Shown: positions 1-9,661 of the stretch, one piece after another
How the letters are laid out: each line of letters begins with the position of its first letter
How positions within the stretch are numbered: the stretch's first letter is position 1
DNA from: Bacteroidota bacterium
GTDB lineage: Bacteria; Bacteroidota; Bacteroidia; Bacteroidales; UBA7332
Assembly: GCA_030706585.1 (NCBI GenBank)
Contig: JAUZOF010000002.1
Coordinates: 1 to 61,330 of the forward strand
Reading direction: 5' to 3'
Length of the DNA stretch: 61,330 nucleotides
Translations under genes and position numbers: made by a program
The notes under the pieces: generated by a model
Told to the model about the DNA's origin: nothing
Database searches by the model: none
Seen by the model: only the letters and a program-made list of their open reading frames with translations

Positions 1-50
1 AAGAATAGGATTTCAAATACTTAAAGTTGATGATATAAACTTACAGAACT

Positions 51-1124
51 ATGAATAAACTAATATATATATTGGGAATATTTATTTTGGTCACATTGCT
101 GCCATCGTGTAGTAAAGATGACAGTCAGGGTGGAACAATAACTCCTGTGACAGATGTGAAAACTACTCCTTTTTACGGTTCGGTAATTTTGAACTGGGCT
201 GATCCGGCAGATAAGGATTACTACTATACCATGGTTTCATATGTGAATGCTAAAGGGCAAAAGGTGACCAGAAAAGTGAGCTGTTACGATGCTGATGCTA
301 CAGGTCGTACTACCTTAACAATAGGTGGTTTTACTGATGTTAAGTCGTATGACTTTACATTGACTTCATATGGCTTTTCCGGAGCTGTGTCTAAAACTGT
401 TAATATTTCGGCGACTCCATTAAGTACCGATGCGGCAAAGGATTATATTCTTACTACAATTAAAGCCGTGCCGGCTTTTGAAGGTGCAGAAGTCAGCTGG
501 ACCAATGAGACCGGAGTTGAAAATTACGTGAATATTTCATTTACCGATGGACAGGGAGTTAATCAGGTGAAGAAATTTAAGGCGTCTACTTCTGGAAAGG
601 CTGTTGTTGGAAGTTTTATGGCGGCAACAACCATAACAGTAACGGTTGAAAATGTCTCAGGAAGCAAATCTGCGGCACGGGCTTTAGATCCCGTGACTCC
701 AACTATTGGAGAATTGGCTAAAAGCCAGATGTCGATTGCATCTATTTCTTCAGAATGGGGTGGGTGTTCAGGGTCTTATCTGATAGATAATGATATATAC
801 ACTTATTGGCATACACAATTAACAGGCTTCCCTCATTGGGTTGTTGTTGATCTTGGCAATAGTTATTTTGTAAATGACATCCAGTTTGTACGTCGTCAGG
901 ATGATGGTGGCAATGGGCAATGGGCGCCGACCAAAATTCAGTTGATGTACAGTCAGGATGGAGTGAATTTTACCGATATTGGCACTTATGCTTTTGATAA
1001 TACCAAGGTATATGGTCACGATTATCCATTTGCACAGATATACGGGCGATATATAAAGTTTGTTGGAATTAGTGGTGGACAACCTTGGATGCACATGGCT
1101 GAAATGTCCGTCTTTTATAAATAA
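51..1124 (+). CDS. SusE/F-position surface lipoprotein with C-terminal discoidin (F5/8 type C-like) domain
   Basis: A probable outer-membrane glycan-binding lipoprotein of 357 aa. The signal peptide ends in a lipobox with the lipid cysteine at about residue 20, followed at once by SKDD, the acidic pattern that marks surface-exposed lipoproteins in Bacteroidota. Two beta-sandwich modules follow at about 25-112 and 113-210, each with fibronectin-like strand patterns (VILNWADP, AEVSWTN). A discoidin-like carbohydrate-binding domain occupies about 225-357 (SYLIDNDIYTYWHT, HWVVVDLG, GRYIKFVG). This resembles the DUF4959/DUF5126/DUF5000 lipoproteins found just downstream of SusC/SusD pairs. The next gene, another lipoprotein, starts 37 bp downstream, so the two are probably co-transcribed from an operon entering from the left. 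The ligand is unknown. The family call is from recalled architecture, not a search. Confidence 0.8.
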   Translation: MNKLIYILGIFILVTLLPSCSKDDSQGGTITPVTDVKTTPFYGSVILNWADPADKDYYYTMVSYVNAKGQKVTRKVSCYDADATGRTTLTIGGFTDVKSYDFTLTSYGFSGAVSKTVNISATPLSTDAAKDYILTTIKAVPAFEGAEVSWTNETGVENYVNISFTDGQGVNQVKKFKASTSGKAVVGSFMAATTITVTVENVSGSKSAARALDPVTPTIGELAKSQMSIASISSEWGGCSGSYLIDNDIYTYWHTQLTGFPHWVVVDLGNSYFVNDIQFVRRQDDGGNGQWAPTKIQLMYSQDGVNFTDIGTYAFDNTKVYGHDYPFAQIYGRYIKFVGISGGQPWMHMAEMSVFYK

Positions 1125-1161
1125 CTCTGATTGGTTTCTCATTTATTAAAACAGTAAATTT

Positions 1162-1989
1162 ATGAACAAGATAAGGTTTTGTATTCTCGTGATTGCTGTT
1201 GTGGCAATGAATTTGGTCACTAGTTGTAAATCGGATAATGATGTTTTCCCGGTGTCATTTACTTTCGATCAAGCTTCAGCTATTGATTCTGTCTATGAGA
1301 ATGATACTTACGTGTTGAAGGGGAAAATCGTAGCAGGTGGAAATATTGAACAAGTACAGTTCTTTCGGAGTTTTACGTTCAATAACAAACCAGATCAGGT
1401 GGAAATGGCCGGTACTGCAAAGTATAATCTCAAAGATACCTGTGGATTTTCAATATCAGTTCCTCAGGTTACATCTACTACCACAATTAAAGTGGTCGTG
1501 ACACAGAAAGGCGGTCATCAGGACGAAAAGAGCTTTACTATTAAAACTATTCCGGTAAATATTAAGACTTTTTCGGGAATCTATTTAGGCGGTTGGAATA
1601 GTGGGTATGGAAGTTGTCTGGAAGCAGAAACCGGAACAATGCAAAGTGGAAGTGCTACTACCGATCCTGATGTTGCGCCTCTTTTGGATGTCTTTTTTGA
1701 TGATGCAAAGCTGGCTTGTACCGATCTTGATAGCATATATTATGGTGTGAATCGGTTAAAAGATACTGGTACAAGGTTTAATAAAACGACATTGAGTGCG
1801 GCTGACTTTGATAAAATCAGATCCGATATTTATTTTAAGGATTATACAGCACCGCTTAAGGAAGTTGCTATTAAAGAGGGTGATGTAATTTTCTTTATCA
1901 CAAAAGGAGGCAAGAGAGGCTTGATCAAAATTATTTCGATGACAGAACCAGAGGGAGACCTTTTGATTGATGAGAAAATTCAAAAATAG
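1162..1989 (+). CDS. Putative surface glycan-binding lipoprotein, unknown family
   Basis: A 275-aa lipoprotein with the lipid cysteine near residue 22 (VTSC) followed by KSDND, again predicting display on the outer surface. The N-terminal half (about 30-130) is strand-rich and Ig-like (TYVLKGKIVAGGNIEQVQFF). The C-terminal half (about 140-270) starts near a Gly-rich segment (SGIYLGGWNSGYGSC) and is also beta-rich. I see no catalytic motif. Position and size fit a SusE/SusF-type surface glycan-binding protein. It is the last gene before a terminator at 2051, so it closes the binding and transport part of the locus. I do not recognise a specific family. Confidence 0.65.
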   Translation: MNKIRFCILVIAVVAMNLVTSCKSDNDVFPVSFTFDQASAIDSVYENDTYVLKGKIVAGGNIEQVQFFRSFTFNNKPDQVEMAGTAKYNLKDTCGFSISVPQVTSTTTIKVVVTQKGGHQDEKSFTIKTIPVNIKTFSGIYLGGWNSGYGSCLEAETGTMQSGSATTDPDVAPLLDVFFDDAKLACTDLDSIYYGVNRLKDTGTRFNKTTLSAADFDKIRSDIYFKDYTAPLKEVAIKEGDVIFFITKGGKRGLIKIISMTEPEGDLLIDEKIQK

Positions 1990-2050
1990 ACTGATTTTTC
2001 TGTTGATTTCCTGAAAAAAGGGAGAGTGTTTGCTTATATGAGAAGAAGAT

Positions 2051-2090
2051 AAAATGCCATCTTAATAATCCGTATTTGGATGGCATTTTT
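2051..2090 (+). terminator. Intrinsic terminator separating the lipoprotein genes from the enzyme operon
   Basis: A perfect 11-bp inverted repeat (AAAATGCCATC at 2051-2061, GATGGCATTTT at 2079-2089) with a 17-nt loop, running into a T tract. It lies 62 bp after the stop of the second lipoprotein gene and 28 bp before the GH78 start. It could end the upstream message or let only part of it read through, which would lower enzyme expression relative to binding proteins. I see no TAnnTTTG box between it and the GH78 start. Confidence 0.75.
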
Positions 2091-2117
2091 CTTTGAAAAT
2101 AGGATGTAAAAATTAAA

Positions 2118-4826
2118 ATGCTGTTTATGAGGGTTTTATTAGCAGTGTTTGCTTGCTTTTGGGAAAGCTTGTTTATTCAGGGATTTAGTCAGACCTATGG
2201 TCAACCGGTGGATCCGAGATGCGAATATCAGTGCAATCCGAGTGGAATTGATGTGCCTCATCCCCGATTGTCATGGCGATTGGATGATGAACGAAGAGGA
2301 GCTTTTCAATCAGCTTACAGAATTTTGGTAGCGTCCGATTCGTCTCTTCTATCTGAGGGCAAAACTGATATTTGGGATTCCGGCAAGATACGTAGTTCAC
2401 GAACCAATTCAGTTCCGTATAATGGTCCGTCTCTACGATCTGATAAACAATATTTCTGGAAAGTCATCGTCTGGGATGAAAATGGGAAAGCTTGTGTTCC
2501 GTCTGCAATAGCTCGTTGGAATACAGGCTTATATGGTTTAAAGGACTGGAAAGGTTCGTGGATTGACGATGGTCAGAATGTGAATTTTAAACCGGCTCCC
2601 TATTTTCGCAAAATTTTTGCTGCTAAACAAAAAGTGAAAAGAGCCTTTGCATATATCTGTGGCCTTGGTTATTATGAACTGTATTTCAACGGATCAAAAA
2701 TTGGAGATCGGATGCTGGATCCGGGCTATACGCGGTTTGATAAAACAGCCTTGTATGCATCGTATGATGTTACTCGTTTTGTGCAAGAAGGGAATAATGC
2801 AATTGGTGTAATTCTTGGAAATGGATGGTATAACGAGCAATCAAAGGCTGTCTGGTATTTTGATAAAGCTCCATGGAGAGCCAGACCCAGATTGCTTTTT
2901 AATTTATCGATAGAATATACTAATGGAGAAAAAGAAATTATAAGCAGCGATACTTCATGGAAAGTTGGAATGGGTCCTATCGTATTCAATAATATCTACT
3001 CCGGCGAAAAATATGATGCGCGGTTAGAACAAACCGGATGGAATACCACAGGCTTTGACGATAAGGGTTGGAAGCAGGCTGCTGTTATCTTGCCGAATGA
3101 AGGACGCGTGAAATCGCAATTGATGCCACCCATCCGAATTAAAGAAACCATCAGACCGATTGCATGTAGAAAAATTGATTTTAAAACTTATTTCTACGAC
3201 TTAGGGCAGAATTTTGCAGGACTTAGTAAAATTCGCATAAGGGGAGAGAAGGGAGCTGTGATTCAAATAAAACACGGTGATAAGTTGGATGCAAATGGTC
3301 GTTTGGATAATAAATTGAATAATCAATATTATACTTTTGAAGATTCATTAGAGCAGGGACAAACCGATACGTATATTCTTAAAGGAGAAGGGATTGAAGA
3401 ATATATGCCTCGCTTTACATATCATGGCTTCAGATACGTGGAAATATCCTCCGACAAAGAGATTGATCTTGAAAAAGGGAGTCTGGAAGGAATGGTGATG
3501 CATACCGACCTGTTTCCAATCGGTAGTTTTGAATGTTCTAATCCGCTGGAAAATGCCATTTGGAAAGCGACCAGATGGTCCTATTTGTCTAATCTTTTCA
3601 GTATTCCTACTGACTGTCCGCATCGCGAAAAAAACGGCTGGACCGGAGACGGGCATATTGCTTCTGAATTCGGACTTCTGAATTTCGACGGAATTTTATT
3701 CTATGAAAAATGGATCAACGATTTTGCCGATGAGCAACGTAACAGTGGAGAAGTGCCGGGGATTATTCCAAGTTCCGGTTGGGGTTACTCTTGGGGTAAC
3801 GGTCCTGCCTGGGATAGTGGTTTGTTGTTGATTCCATGGAATTTGTATCAGTATTATGGCGATGATGAGTTGATTCGCAATCACTATGAAAATTACAAAC
3901 GGTATGTCGATTACCTGACTTACCGATCCAAAGATCATTTGGTTGACATTGGTCTGGGCGACTGGGTGCCTTGGAAAACAGAAACTCCGGTGGAATTGAC
4001 CTCTTCCTGTTATTACTATATGGATGCTTTGCTGTTGTCGAAATTTGCAGGCTTAACTGGTAGAGTCGATGATGAATCGTATTATAAAATTCTGGCGGCA
4101 ACCATCAAAGAGGCGATAAACCGAAAGTTTCTGGATACAGCCAAAGGAAGTTATGCAAATGGGGGCCAAACGGCTTTAAGTGCAGCTCTTTATTTCGGAA
4201 TTGTTCCGGACGAATGGATAGGGAAAGTGGGAAACTTACTTGTTCAATCTGTAAAAGAGAATGGGATGGATGTAGGTTTGCTGGGAAGTAAATATCTTTT
4301 GAATGCATTGAGTAATACCGGACATTCTGACGTTGCATATTCGCTGGCTTCAAGAGATTCTCAACCTTCGTGGGGATGGTGGATCAAGAATGGTGCCACA
4401 ACATTGCACGAAGACTGGAAATCGGAGAGTTCTCTCAATCATATCATGATGGGTGAGGTAAGTGCATGGATGACTCATACTCTTGCCGGAATAAATATAG
4501 ACCCGGAGAATCCGGGATTTAGAAATGTGATTATAAAACCTCAGTTTGTGGCGGGTTTGGATCATGTTAAAGGAAGTCTTAATAGTGTTCCTGGCGAAAT
4601 CAGCTCAGAATGGACGCGTAGCGCAGATGGAATTACGTTGAATTTAAGAATACCGGCCAATACAACTGCCACGGTGTATTTCCCCAAAAACGCTGAAGGA
4701 AAAATCGTTGAAGAGAGTAAAGTTCTGAATGCCAAATCGACGAAAGGTATTCAATACTTGTCGAAGACCGATACTTATTTGGTTTATCGAATTGTGGCGG
4801 GAACTTACATTTTTAAGTGGAAATAA
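2118..4826 (+). CDS. GH78 alpha-L-rhamnosidase (secreted)
   Basis: A 902-aa exo-enzyme predicted to release terminal alpha-L-rhamnose. It has a short hydrophobic signal (FSQTYGQ around the cleavage region), then the N-terminal GH78 beta-sandwich with CNPSGIDVPHPRLSWRL and the ligand-binding module YICGLGYYELYFNG (about 190-205). The (alpha/alpha)6 catalytic domain carries the family signature DCPHREKNGWTGDGH (about 499-513) and the acidic segment GEVPGIIPSSGW (about 545). The usual C-terminal sandwich follows (about 810-902). Length is normal for a five-domain GH78. It is the first gene of a tightly spaced run of 14 enzyme genes reaching 30871; the next gene is about 60 bp away. The start chosen is the first ATG, with ATG 9 bp later as an alternative. 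Anomer and sugar specificity follow from the family only. Confidence 0.93.
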   Translation: MLFMRVLLAVFACFWESLFIQGFSQTYGQPVDPRCEYQCNPSGIDVPHPRLSWRLDDERRGAFQSAYRILVASDSSLLSEGKTDIWDSGKIRSSRTNSVPYNGPSLRSDKQYFWKVIVWDENGKACVPSAIARWNTGLYGLKDWKGSWIDDGQNVNFKPAPYFRKIFAAKQKVKRAFAYICGLGYYELYFNGSKIGDRMLDPGYTRFDKTALYASYDVTRFVQEGNNAIGVILGNGWYNEQSKAVWYFDKAPWRARPRLLFNLSIEYTNGEKEIISSDTSWKVGMGPIVFNNIYSGEKYDARLEQTGWNTTGFDDKGWKQAAVILPNEGRVKSQLMPPIRIKETIRPIACRKIDFKTYFYDLGQNFAGLSKIRIRGEKGAVIQIKHGDKLDANGRLDNKLNNQYYTFEDSLEQGQTDTYILKGEGIEEYMPRFTYHGFRYVEISSDKEIDLEKGSLEGMVMHTDLFPIGSFECSNPLENAIWKATRWSYLSNLFSIPTDCPHREKNGWTGDGHIASEFGLLNFDGILFYEKWINDFADEQRNSGEVPGIIPSSGWGYSWGNGPAWDSGLLLIPWNLYQYYGDDELIRNHYENYKRYVDYLTYRSKDHLVDIGLGDWVPWKTETPVELTSSCYYYMDALLLSKFAGLTGRVDDESYYKILAATIKEAINRKFLDTAKGSYANGGQTALSAALYFGIVPDEWIGKVGNLLVQSVKENGMDVGLLGSKYLLNALSNTGHSDVAYSLASRDSQPSWGWWIKNGATTLHEDWKSESSLNHIMMGEVSAWMTHTLAGINIDPENPGFRNVIIKPQFVAGLDHVKGSLNSVPGEISSEWTRSADGITLNLRIPANTTATVYFPKNAEGKIVEESKVLNAKSTKGIQYLSKTDTYLVYRIVAGTYIFKWK

Positions 4827-4886
4827 ATAAAACGTATTTGAGCTATTGGAATATGTCTTGGTAAAATAAACTTGAGAAAATTGGAA

Positions 4887-7058
4887 ATGAAGATTATTTT
4901 TGGAGAAACTATCGAAGCAGCGAAAACTCAGCTGGTAAAGGGACTCATTCTCGCGGCAATTGTGAATTTCATGTGTTGTAATTGTCTGTTTGCAAAGGAT
5001 CTAAATATACATATTGCAGGAAGAGCGATAAAAACCGCTATACTGTTGCCAGTGAACACATCTTCGATTATTAAATACGCAGTCGGTGATATACGGAAGG
5101 ATTGTGAAGAAACAACCGGCACTTCTCTTGTGACTGAAAATCAGCTGCCAGTCAAAGCTAATACCGTAATTATTCCCTTTGAAGTTTCCAATGTGCCGGC
5201 AGAAGTTGCGACTTTGGAAAAAGAAGGGAAAGTCGATTTTGCCTCTCTTCGGGGAAAATGGGAAAGCTATATTATCCAACCGCTGAAAGATCCTTTCAAA
5301 AAGGGATATGATGTACTGTTGGTCGCCGGAAGTGATGGACGAGGAGCCATGTATGGCTTGTATGATATTAGCGAACGGGTTTTCGGGACTGATCCTCAAA
5401 AACTGTGGACCGATGCAAAACCCAAGAAAGTGAATCGTGCCGACTGGACATTTGGAACGATATCCAAAGGAGAACCTACTTTCAAATATCGCGGATGGTT
5501 CGTGAACGATGAAAACTATCTCTTGTCTTGGAAAGGCCCGGATAAAGACGATATGCGCATTGAGCCTGAAGTTTGGGCTGAGATCTTTGAAACCATGTGC
5601 CGGATGCGGGCAAATTTCTATACGATCATCGAATATGGCTGGTCACCCGATTCTGCAACTCTGAAACTGGCCAACGATCGCGGACTTTCTGTAATGGGCT
5701 CGCATATGCATATGCTTATTGCCAATACTTCGCACGAATGGTTTCCTTTTACACAAAAAAAATATGGGAAGGAACTCCCTTACGACTGGAGTACCAACCG
5801 CGACGAGATGATTTCGTTTTGGGAAGACGCGGTAAAAAAATATAAGAATTATTCGGCTATTTGGCCTGTCGGGCTGAAATCATGGAATGACCGTGATTTT
5901 TGCGAAACTGATCCCGGATCACCACGAACACCGGAAGGCAGAACCGTTTTTACCAATGATGCCATTTCCGAACAAATGAAACTACTTCATAAATACCTTG
6001 ATCCGGCCAAAGGTCAACCTTTATGCTCTTATGTGATGCGGGGCGATCCGGTTCTTCAGTATCATACGGGCAAGCTGAAATTTCCGGCAAACACCGTCAT
6101 TCTCTGGCCTGATAATCCTTCATTCGGAATGATGGGAGAGGTGCCCACAAAAGAAGATTTTGCGCGGAACCCTTTGCACGGTATCTTTTTTCATTTGACC
6201 TATTGCGATAACCAATGGGTACAGTGGACTCCTTTGAAGCAGGTTCAGCATGAGTTGATGAAAGCCGTGGATGCCAATGCAACTACAATGGCCGAGTTTA
6301 ATGTGGGAGATATACGTGAACTTCCGCTGAAGATTTCGATGGCAATGGATTTAACCAATAATGTGAGTCCGTGGAAAGCTAATTCTGATTATTGGAGAAC
6401 TTTTACCGAAAATTGGTGTAAGAAACAATACAGTCCGTCCAATGTAAAAAAAGTGGTCGATCTGTATGAAAAATACTGGAAAATGGAGATGCCATGCCGA
6501 AGCACCATTGTGGTGGAATGTCTTTCATGGTATACCGTGATGCCGGGGAATATACTGGACTCTCTGAAAGAAAAGTCAAATGTTGCCAAGTCTATTGGTG
6601 ATTATATTGCGAATCGTGTGAGAATTCCCAGTGGAGATCGTTTCGGAAAAATGGGACTGCCGTACCTGAAAGAAAGCGCTTCCTCCTGGGATGATCTATA
6701 CCGTCAGGCAAAGAGTGCATCTGATCTGATTCATCCTTCTCGTCGTCAATTTTATTTTGATTCGTTTACGCTTCAGGTACAAACATCCCGTTTGGTAAAT
6801 CATTGGGGTGCTGATATTTTGTCTGCTTTTGATGCCATCGGTAAAAAGGACTATAAAACTGCTGCTGCGCATTTGGAAACAGCTACAAAATGGCTGATGG
6901 AGATGAAAACAGAACGTGATAAGGCTCAACACGATAAGTGGAAAAACTGGTTTAGAGGAGAAGAAAATGTAAGTTGGATCAACTCATTCTGGGGATTTCA
7001 TATCGATCGGGAAATTGATACTGATCTTAAATTGGCGGCTATTCTAAAAAACCTGTAG
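4887..7058 (+). CDS. Divergent GH115-like enzyme (alpha-glucuronidase family), short form
   Basis: A 723-aa exported protein resembling GH115, whose characterised members remove alpha-1,2-linked (4-O-methyl)glucuronic acid from xylan. Visible landmarks are the N-terminal GLYDISERVFG, the barrel-start motif FVNDE (about 205-209, compared with FINDE in typical members), the catalytic-cleft SHMHM (about 272-276, where canonical enzymes have SHHEPM), and NVGDIRELP (about 472-480, typically NVGDIKPME). The pattern supports the family, but several active-site stretches differ and the C-terminal module of 850-1000-aa GH115 proteins is missing, so specificity may have shifted. A TTG codon at 4872 is in frame, but ATG at 4887 gives a normal signal peptide (LILAAIVNFMCCNCLFAKD). 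It sits between a rhamnosidase and a GH99-like gene. Confidence 0.72.
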   Translation: MKIIFGETIEAAKTQLVKGLILAAIVNFMCCNCLFAKDLNIHIAGRAIKTAILLPVNTSSIIKYAVGDIRKDCEETTGTSLVTENQLPVKANTVIIPFEVSNVPAEVATLEKEGKVDFASLRGKWESYIIQPLKDPFKKGYDVLLVAGSDGRGAMYGLYDISERVFGTDPQKLWTDAKPKKVNRADWTFGTISKGEPTFKYRGWFVNDENYLLSWKGPDKDDMRIEPEVWAEIFETMCRMRANFYTIIEYGWSPDSATLKLANDRGLSVMGSHMHMLIANTSHEWFPFTQKKYGKELPYDWSTNRDEMISFWEDAVKKYKNYSAIWPVGLKSWNDRDFCETDPGSPRTPEGRTVFTNDAISEQMKLLHKYLDPAKGQPLCSYVMRGDPVLQYHTGKLKFPANTVILWPDNPSFGMMGEVPTKEDFARNPLHGIFFHLTYCDNQWVQWTPLKQVQHELMKAVDANATTMAEFNVGDIRELPLKISMAMDLTNNVSPWKANSDYWRTFTENWCKKQYSPSNVKKVVDLYEKYWKMEMPCRSTIVVECLSWYTVMPGNILDSLKEKSNVAKSIGDYIANRVRIPSGDRFGKMGLPYLKESASSWDDLYRQAKSASDLIHPSRRQFYFDSFTLQVQTSRLVNHWGADILSAFDAIGKKDYKTAAAHLETATKWLMEMKTERDKAQHDKWKNWFRGEENVSWINSFWGFHIDREIDTDLKLAAILKNL

Positions 7059-7143
7059 ATAAGAAGATTTGATAAGTCTGTTAATTCGCAAGTCTGCTCA
7101 AAAAGAAATTATGGGTAAACAGCAGAAGCCTGAATTTGCATCC

Positions 7144-9651
7144 ATGAAACTCAATATATTGATAGTAAAATTTTTGTTTTTCTCAAGCATCATTCCATTG
7201 ACGGCTCTGTCTGCAGTTAATTACGGAAATGGATTGCCGGCTACTGATGCGCTGGGTAGAGCATTGCCGATGCATCAGGATGTGGGCAATGTGCGATTGC
7301 ATAAACAGGTTGGTATATTTTACTGGACCTGGCATACAGATGGAAATGCAACTTTTTCTCCCGTTTTAAACATTACCCAAATTTTACAACAATATCCCTC
7401 AGCAGCAACAGATGCAAATCATTCTGCATGGCAGGGAATTACTGGTGGCGTTTTTTGGTGGGATGAACCTTTGTTTGGTTATTATCGCACTACCGACGAG
7501 TGGGTGTTGCGAAAACATGCCGAGATGTTGGCAGATGCCGGCATCGATGTGGTCTTTTTCGATTGTACCAACGGAAGTCTTACCTGGAAATCGTCATATG
7601 CTAAACTGCTCGAAGTATGGGAACAGGCGCGTAAGGATGGTGTCCAAACGCCTCAGGTAGCATTTCTACTGCCGTTCAGTGCCACCGACGGATCGATGGC
7701 TTCGCTGAGTGAGTTGTATGACGAACTTTATAAGCCACAATTATATAAAGATTTGTGGTTTATGTGGAATGGAAAGCCTTTGATTATGGCTTATCCCAAT
7801 TGCCTGACGGCGAACAGAAGCAGTGCAGGTCTGAAATTTACAGCTACCGCTCCGTTTTATGGCGTTAATGCCACCTGTCCGAGCTGGGGAAATAACGTAG
7901 GAAATCTCACTTTCCGTTTGTACAAGTGGAATAATAGTTATGCAGAAACGGTTGCAGGGCCTGTTATTGCGGAAAAGACATTTGTCAATTTTGCAGATAA
8001 TGCGAAACTCACCCTGACTTTCGAGAAGCAGGATGTAGGAACCTATCTGTGGGAACTTTGCAACGGAACTGAGACGGTGGGTGTATGGAAATATACCGAT
8101 ACCAATGGTTCTTCAATCAGCTATTTTAACTCAACTCAAACCAGTGGAAATTATCTGAGCGAGATTGCTTATTCCTCCGATCTGACTTTCACTCCACTGA
8201 CTACAGGAGCCGGTACGACGCCGGTACAGGTATTGTCGATGATTAGTCAACAGAGAATTGATTCCATTAAATCATTTTTTACGTTTCGTCCCGGCCAGCC
8301 CGACTATGTTAACGGACCGTCGGATAACCAGCAATGGGGATGGCTCGAGAACTATCCGCAACATGGTTATGGATTGAAATCGAACGGTGGATATGAAGAG
8401 GTGACTGTTGGTGTTGCACAAAATGCCTCGTCAGCGAGTGGGGGACATGCTTGCGGCTTTAATTCTGCTTATACGTACGGCCGAAGCTATACAAAAGCCA
8501 ATGGGCAGGATTTTTCCACAGGAGCTTATGTTTACGGGAAAAATTTTCAGGAACAGTGGGGCCGGGCTCGTCAATTGGATCCTGACCTGATTTTTGTGAC
8601 CGGTTGGAATGAGTGGATTGCCGGACGTTGGTTCGACTGGGACGTGAAACCGTTTGCTTTTGTGGATGAGTATTCTGCTGAAAAAAGCCGTGATATTGAG
8701 CCCGTGAAATCGTGGGGAAATAAAGGTGATGTTTACTATATGCAGTTGGTCAACAACATAAGAAAATATAAAGGAGTGCCAGCCGAAGAAGCTGCTTCGT
8801 TTTTGGCGACTATTGATATGAACGACCGTAGTTTCTGGAATAATGTTAAGCCTGAATTCTTGTCTTACAAAGGAAATGTTTTGCATCGCAATCATCCCGG
8901 ACAAGGTACTTCACTTGTTTATACCAATAACACCGGACGAAATGACATTGTCAAAGCAAAAGTTGCGAGGGATAAAGATTATTTGTATTTCTATGTCGAA
9001 ACGGCTGATGCATTGACAGATAAATCGGATCCGAAATGGATGCGGCTTTTCATTGATATTGACCGGAATAAAAATACCGGATGGGAGGGATATGATTTTG
9101 TCCTTAACCGAAGCAATCCAAGCGATTCTGTTAGCATTGAAAAAAGTGCAAATGGTTGGAATTGGAGTAAAGTTGGCGCTGCCGGATATGCAGTGAACGG
9201 TTCGACACTTGTTTTTAAAGTAAAACGCTCACTATTGGGCGTTGCAGAAGAACAGAGAACCAATTTTGAATTTAAATGGAGCGACAACATGCAGGAAGAC
9301 GGTAACATCATGGATTTTTATGTGAATGGGGATGTGGCACCCTCCGGACGTTTTAATTACCACTATTTTGTGGATACGTCAACAACTCCGACACAACCGT
9401 CAAATGTTCAATTCCAGATTTTTCCCAATCCGACCGCGGATAAACTGAACGTGGTTCTTCCAGTCGGCATTGAGAAGAATGCGGAACTATCCATTTATAA
9501 CAGTTCCGGGAAGAGGGTGTGGGTTAAACAATTGTCGGATTCTGCGATATCAGAAAGCATTAATCTGTCATTTCTGAATAATAAAGGAATGTACATTGTT
9601 GAACTAAAGACCCGTGGAAAGCTGATGAAAGAAAAATTTATTTATAGATAG
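7144..9651 (+). CDS. GH99/WbsX-like TIM-barrel glycosidase with inserted beta domain, CBM9-like module and T9SS sorting domain
   Basis: About 835 aa, one of three paralogues in this window. After the signal peptide comes the shared hallmark ATDALGRALP and IFYWTWHTDG, then a barrel with DCTN (D140) and GWNEW (E490), the likely acidic residues. The GWNEW segment resembles the WNEW motif of GH99-like/WbsX proteins. Unlike its paralogues it has an extra strand-rich domain of about 140 aa (residues 223-365) in a barrel loop. A CBM9/DOMON-like beta domain follows (about 575-750, NNTGRNDIVKAKVARD). The C-terminal 75 aa begin with FPNPTADKLNV and match a type IX secretion type A sorting domain. Start choice is open: TTG 7069, ATG 7111 and ATG 7144 are in frame, and 7144 gives the cleanest signal peptide. 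An endo- or exo-alpha activity is possible; the substrate is unknown. Confidence 0.7.
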   Translation: MKLNILIVKFLFFSSIIPLTALSAVNYGNGLPATDALGRALPMHQDVGNVRLHKQVGIFYWTWHTDGNATFSPVLNITQILQQYPSAATDANHSAWQGITGGVFWWDEPLFGYYRTTDEWVLRKHAEMLADAGIDVVFFDCTNGSLTWKSSYAKLLEVWEQARKDGVQTPQVAFLLPFSATDGSMASLSELYDELYKPQLYKDLWFMWNGKPLIMAYPNCLTANRSSAGLKFTATAPFYGVNATCPSWGNNVGNLTFRLYKWNNSYAETVAGPVIAEKTFVNFADNAKLTLTFEKQDVGTYLWELCNGTETVGVWKYTDTNGSSISYFNSTQTSGNYLSEIAYSSDLTFTPLTTGAGTTPVQVLSMISQQRIDSIKSFFTFRPGQPDYVNGPSDNQQWGWLENYPQHGYGLKSNGGYEEVTVGVAQNASSASGGHACGFNSAYTYGRSYTKANGQDFSTGAYVYGKNFQEQWGRARQLDPDLIFVTGWNEWIAGRWFDWDVKPFAFVDEYSAEKSRDIEPVKSWGNKGDVYYMQLVNNIRKYKGVPAEEAASFLATIDMNDRSFWNNVKPEFLSYKGNVLHRNHPGQGTSLVYTNNTGRNDIVKAKVARDKDYLYFYVETADALTDKSDPKWMRLFIDIDRNKNTGWEGYDFVLNRSNPSDSVSIEKSANGWNWSKVGAAGYAVNGSTLVFKVKRSLLGVAEEQRTNFEFKWSDNMQEDGNIMDFYVNGDVAPSGRFNYHYFVDTSTTPTQPSNVQFQIFPNPTADKLNVVLPVGIEKNAELSIYNSSGKRVWVKQLSDSAISESINLSFLNNKGMYIVELKTRGKLMKEKFIYR

Positions 9652-9661
9652 CGACTGACTC

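Noticed and set aside
2-58. Possible tail of an upstream gene (a SusD-like C-terminus) overlapping the first lipoprotein start
   Set aside because: Two different frames give short tails before a stop, and fewer than 20 codons are visible, so neither can be supported.
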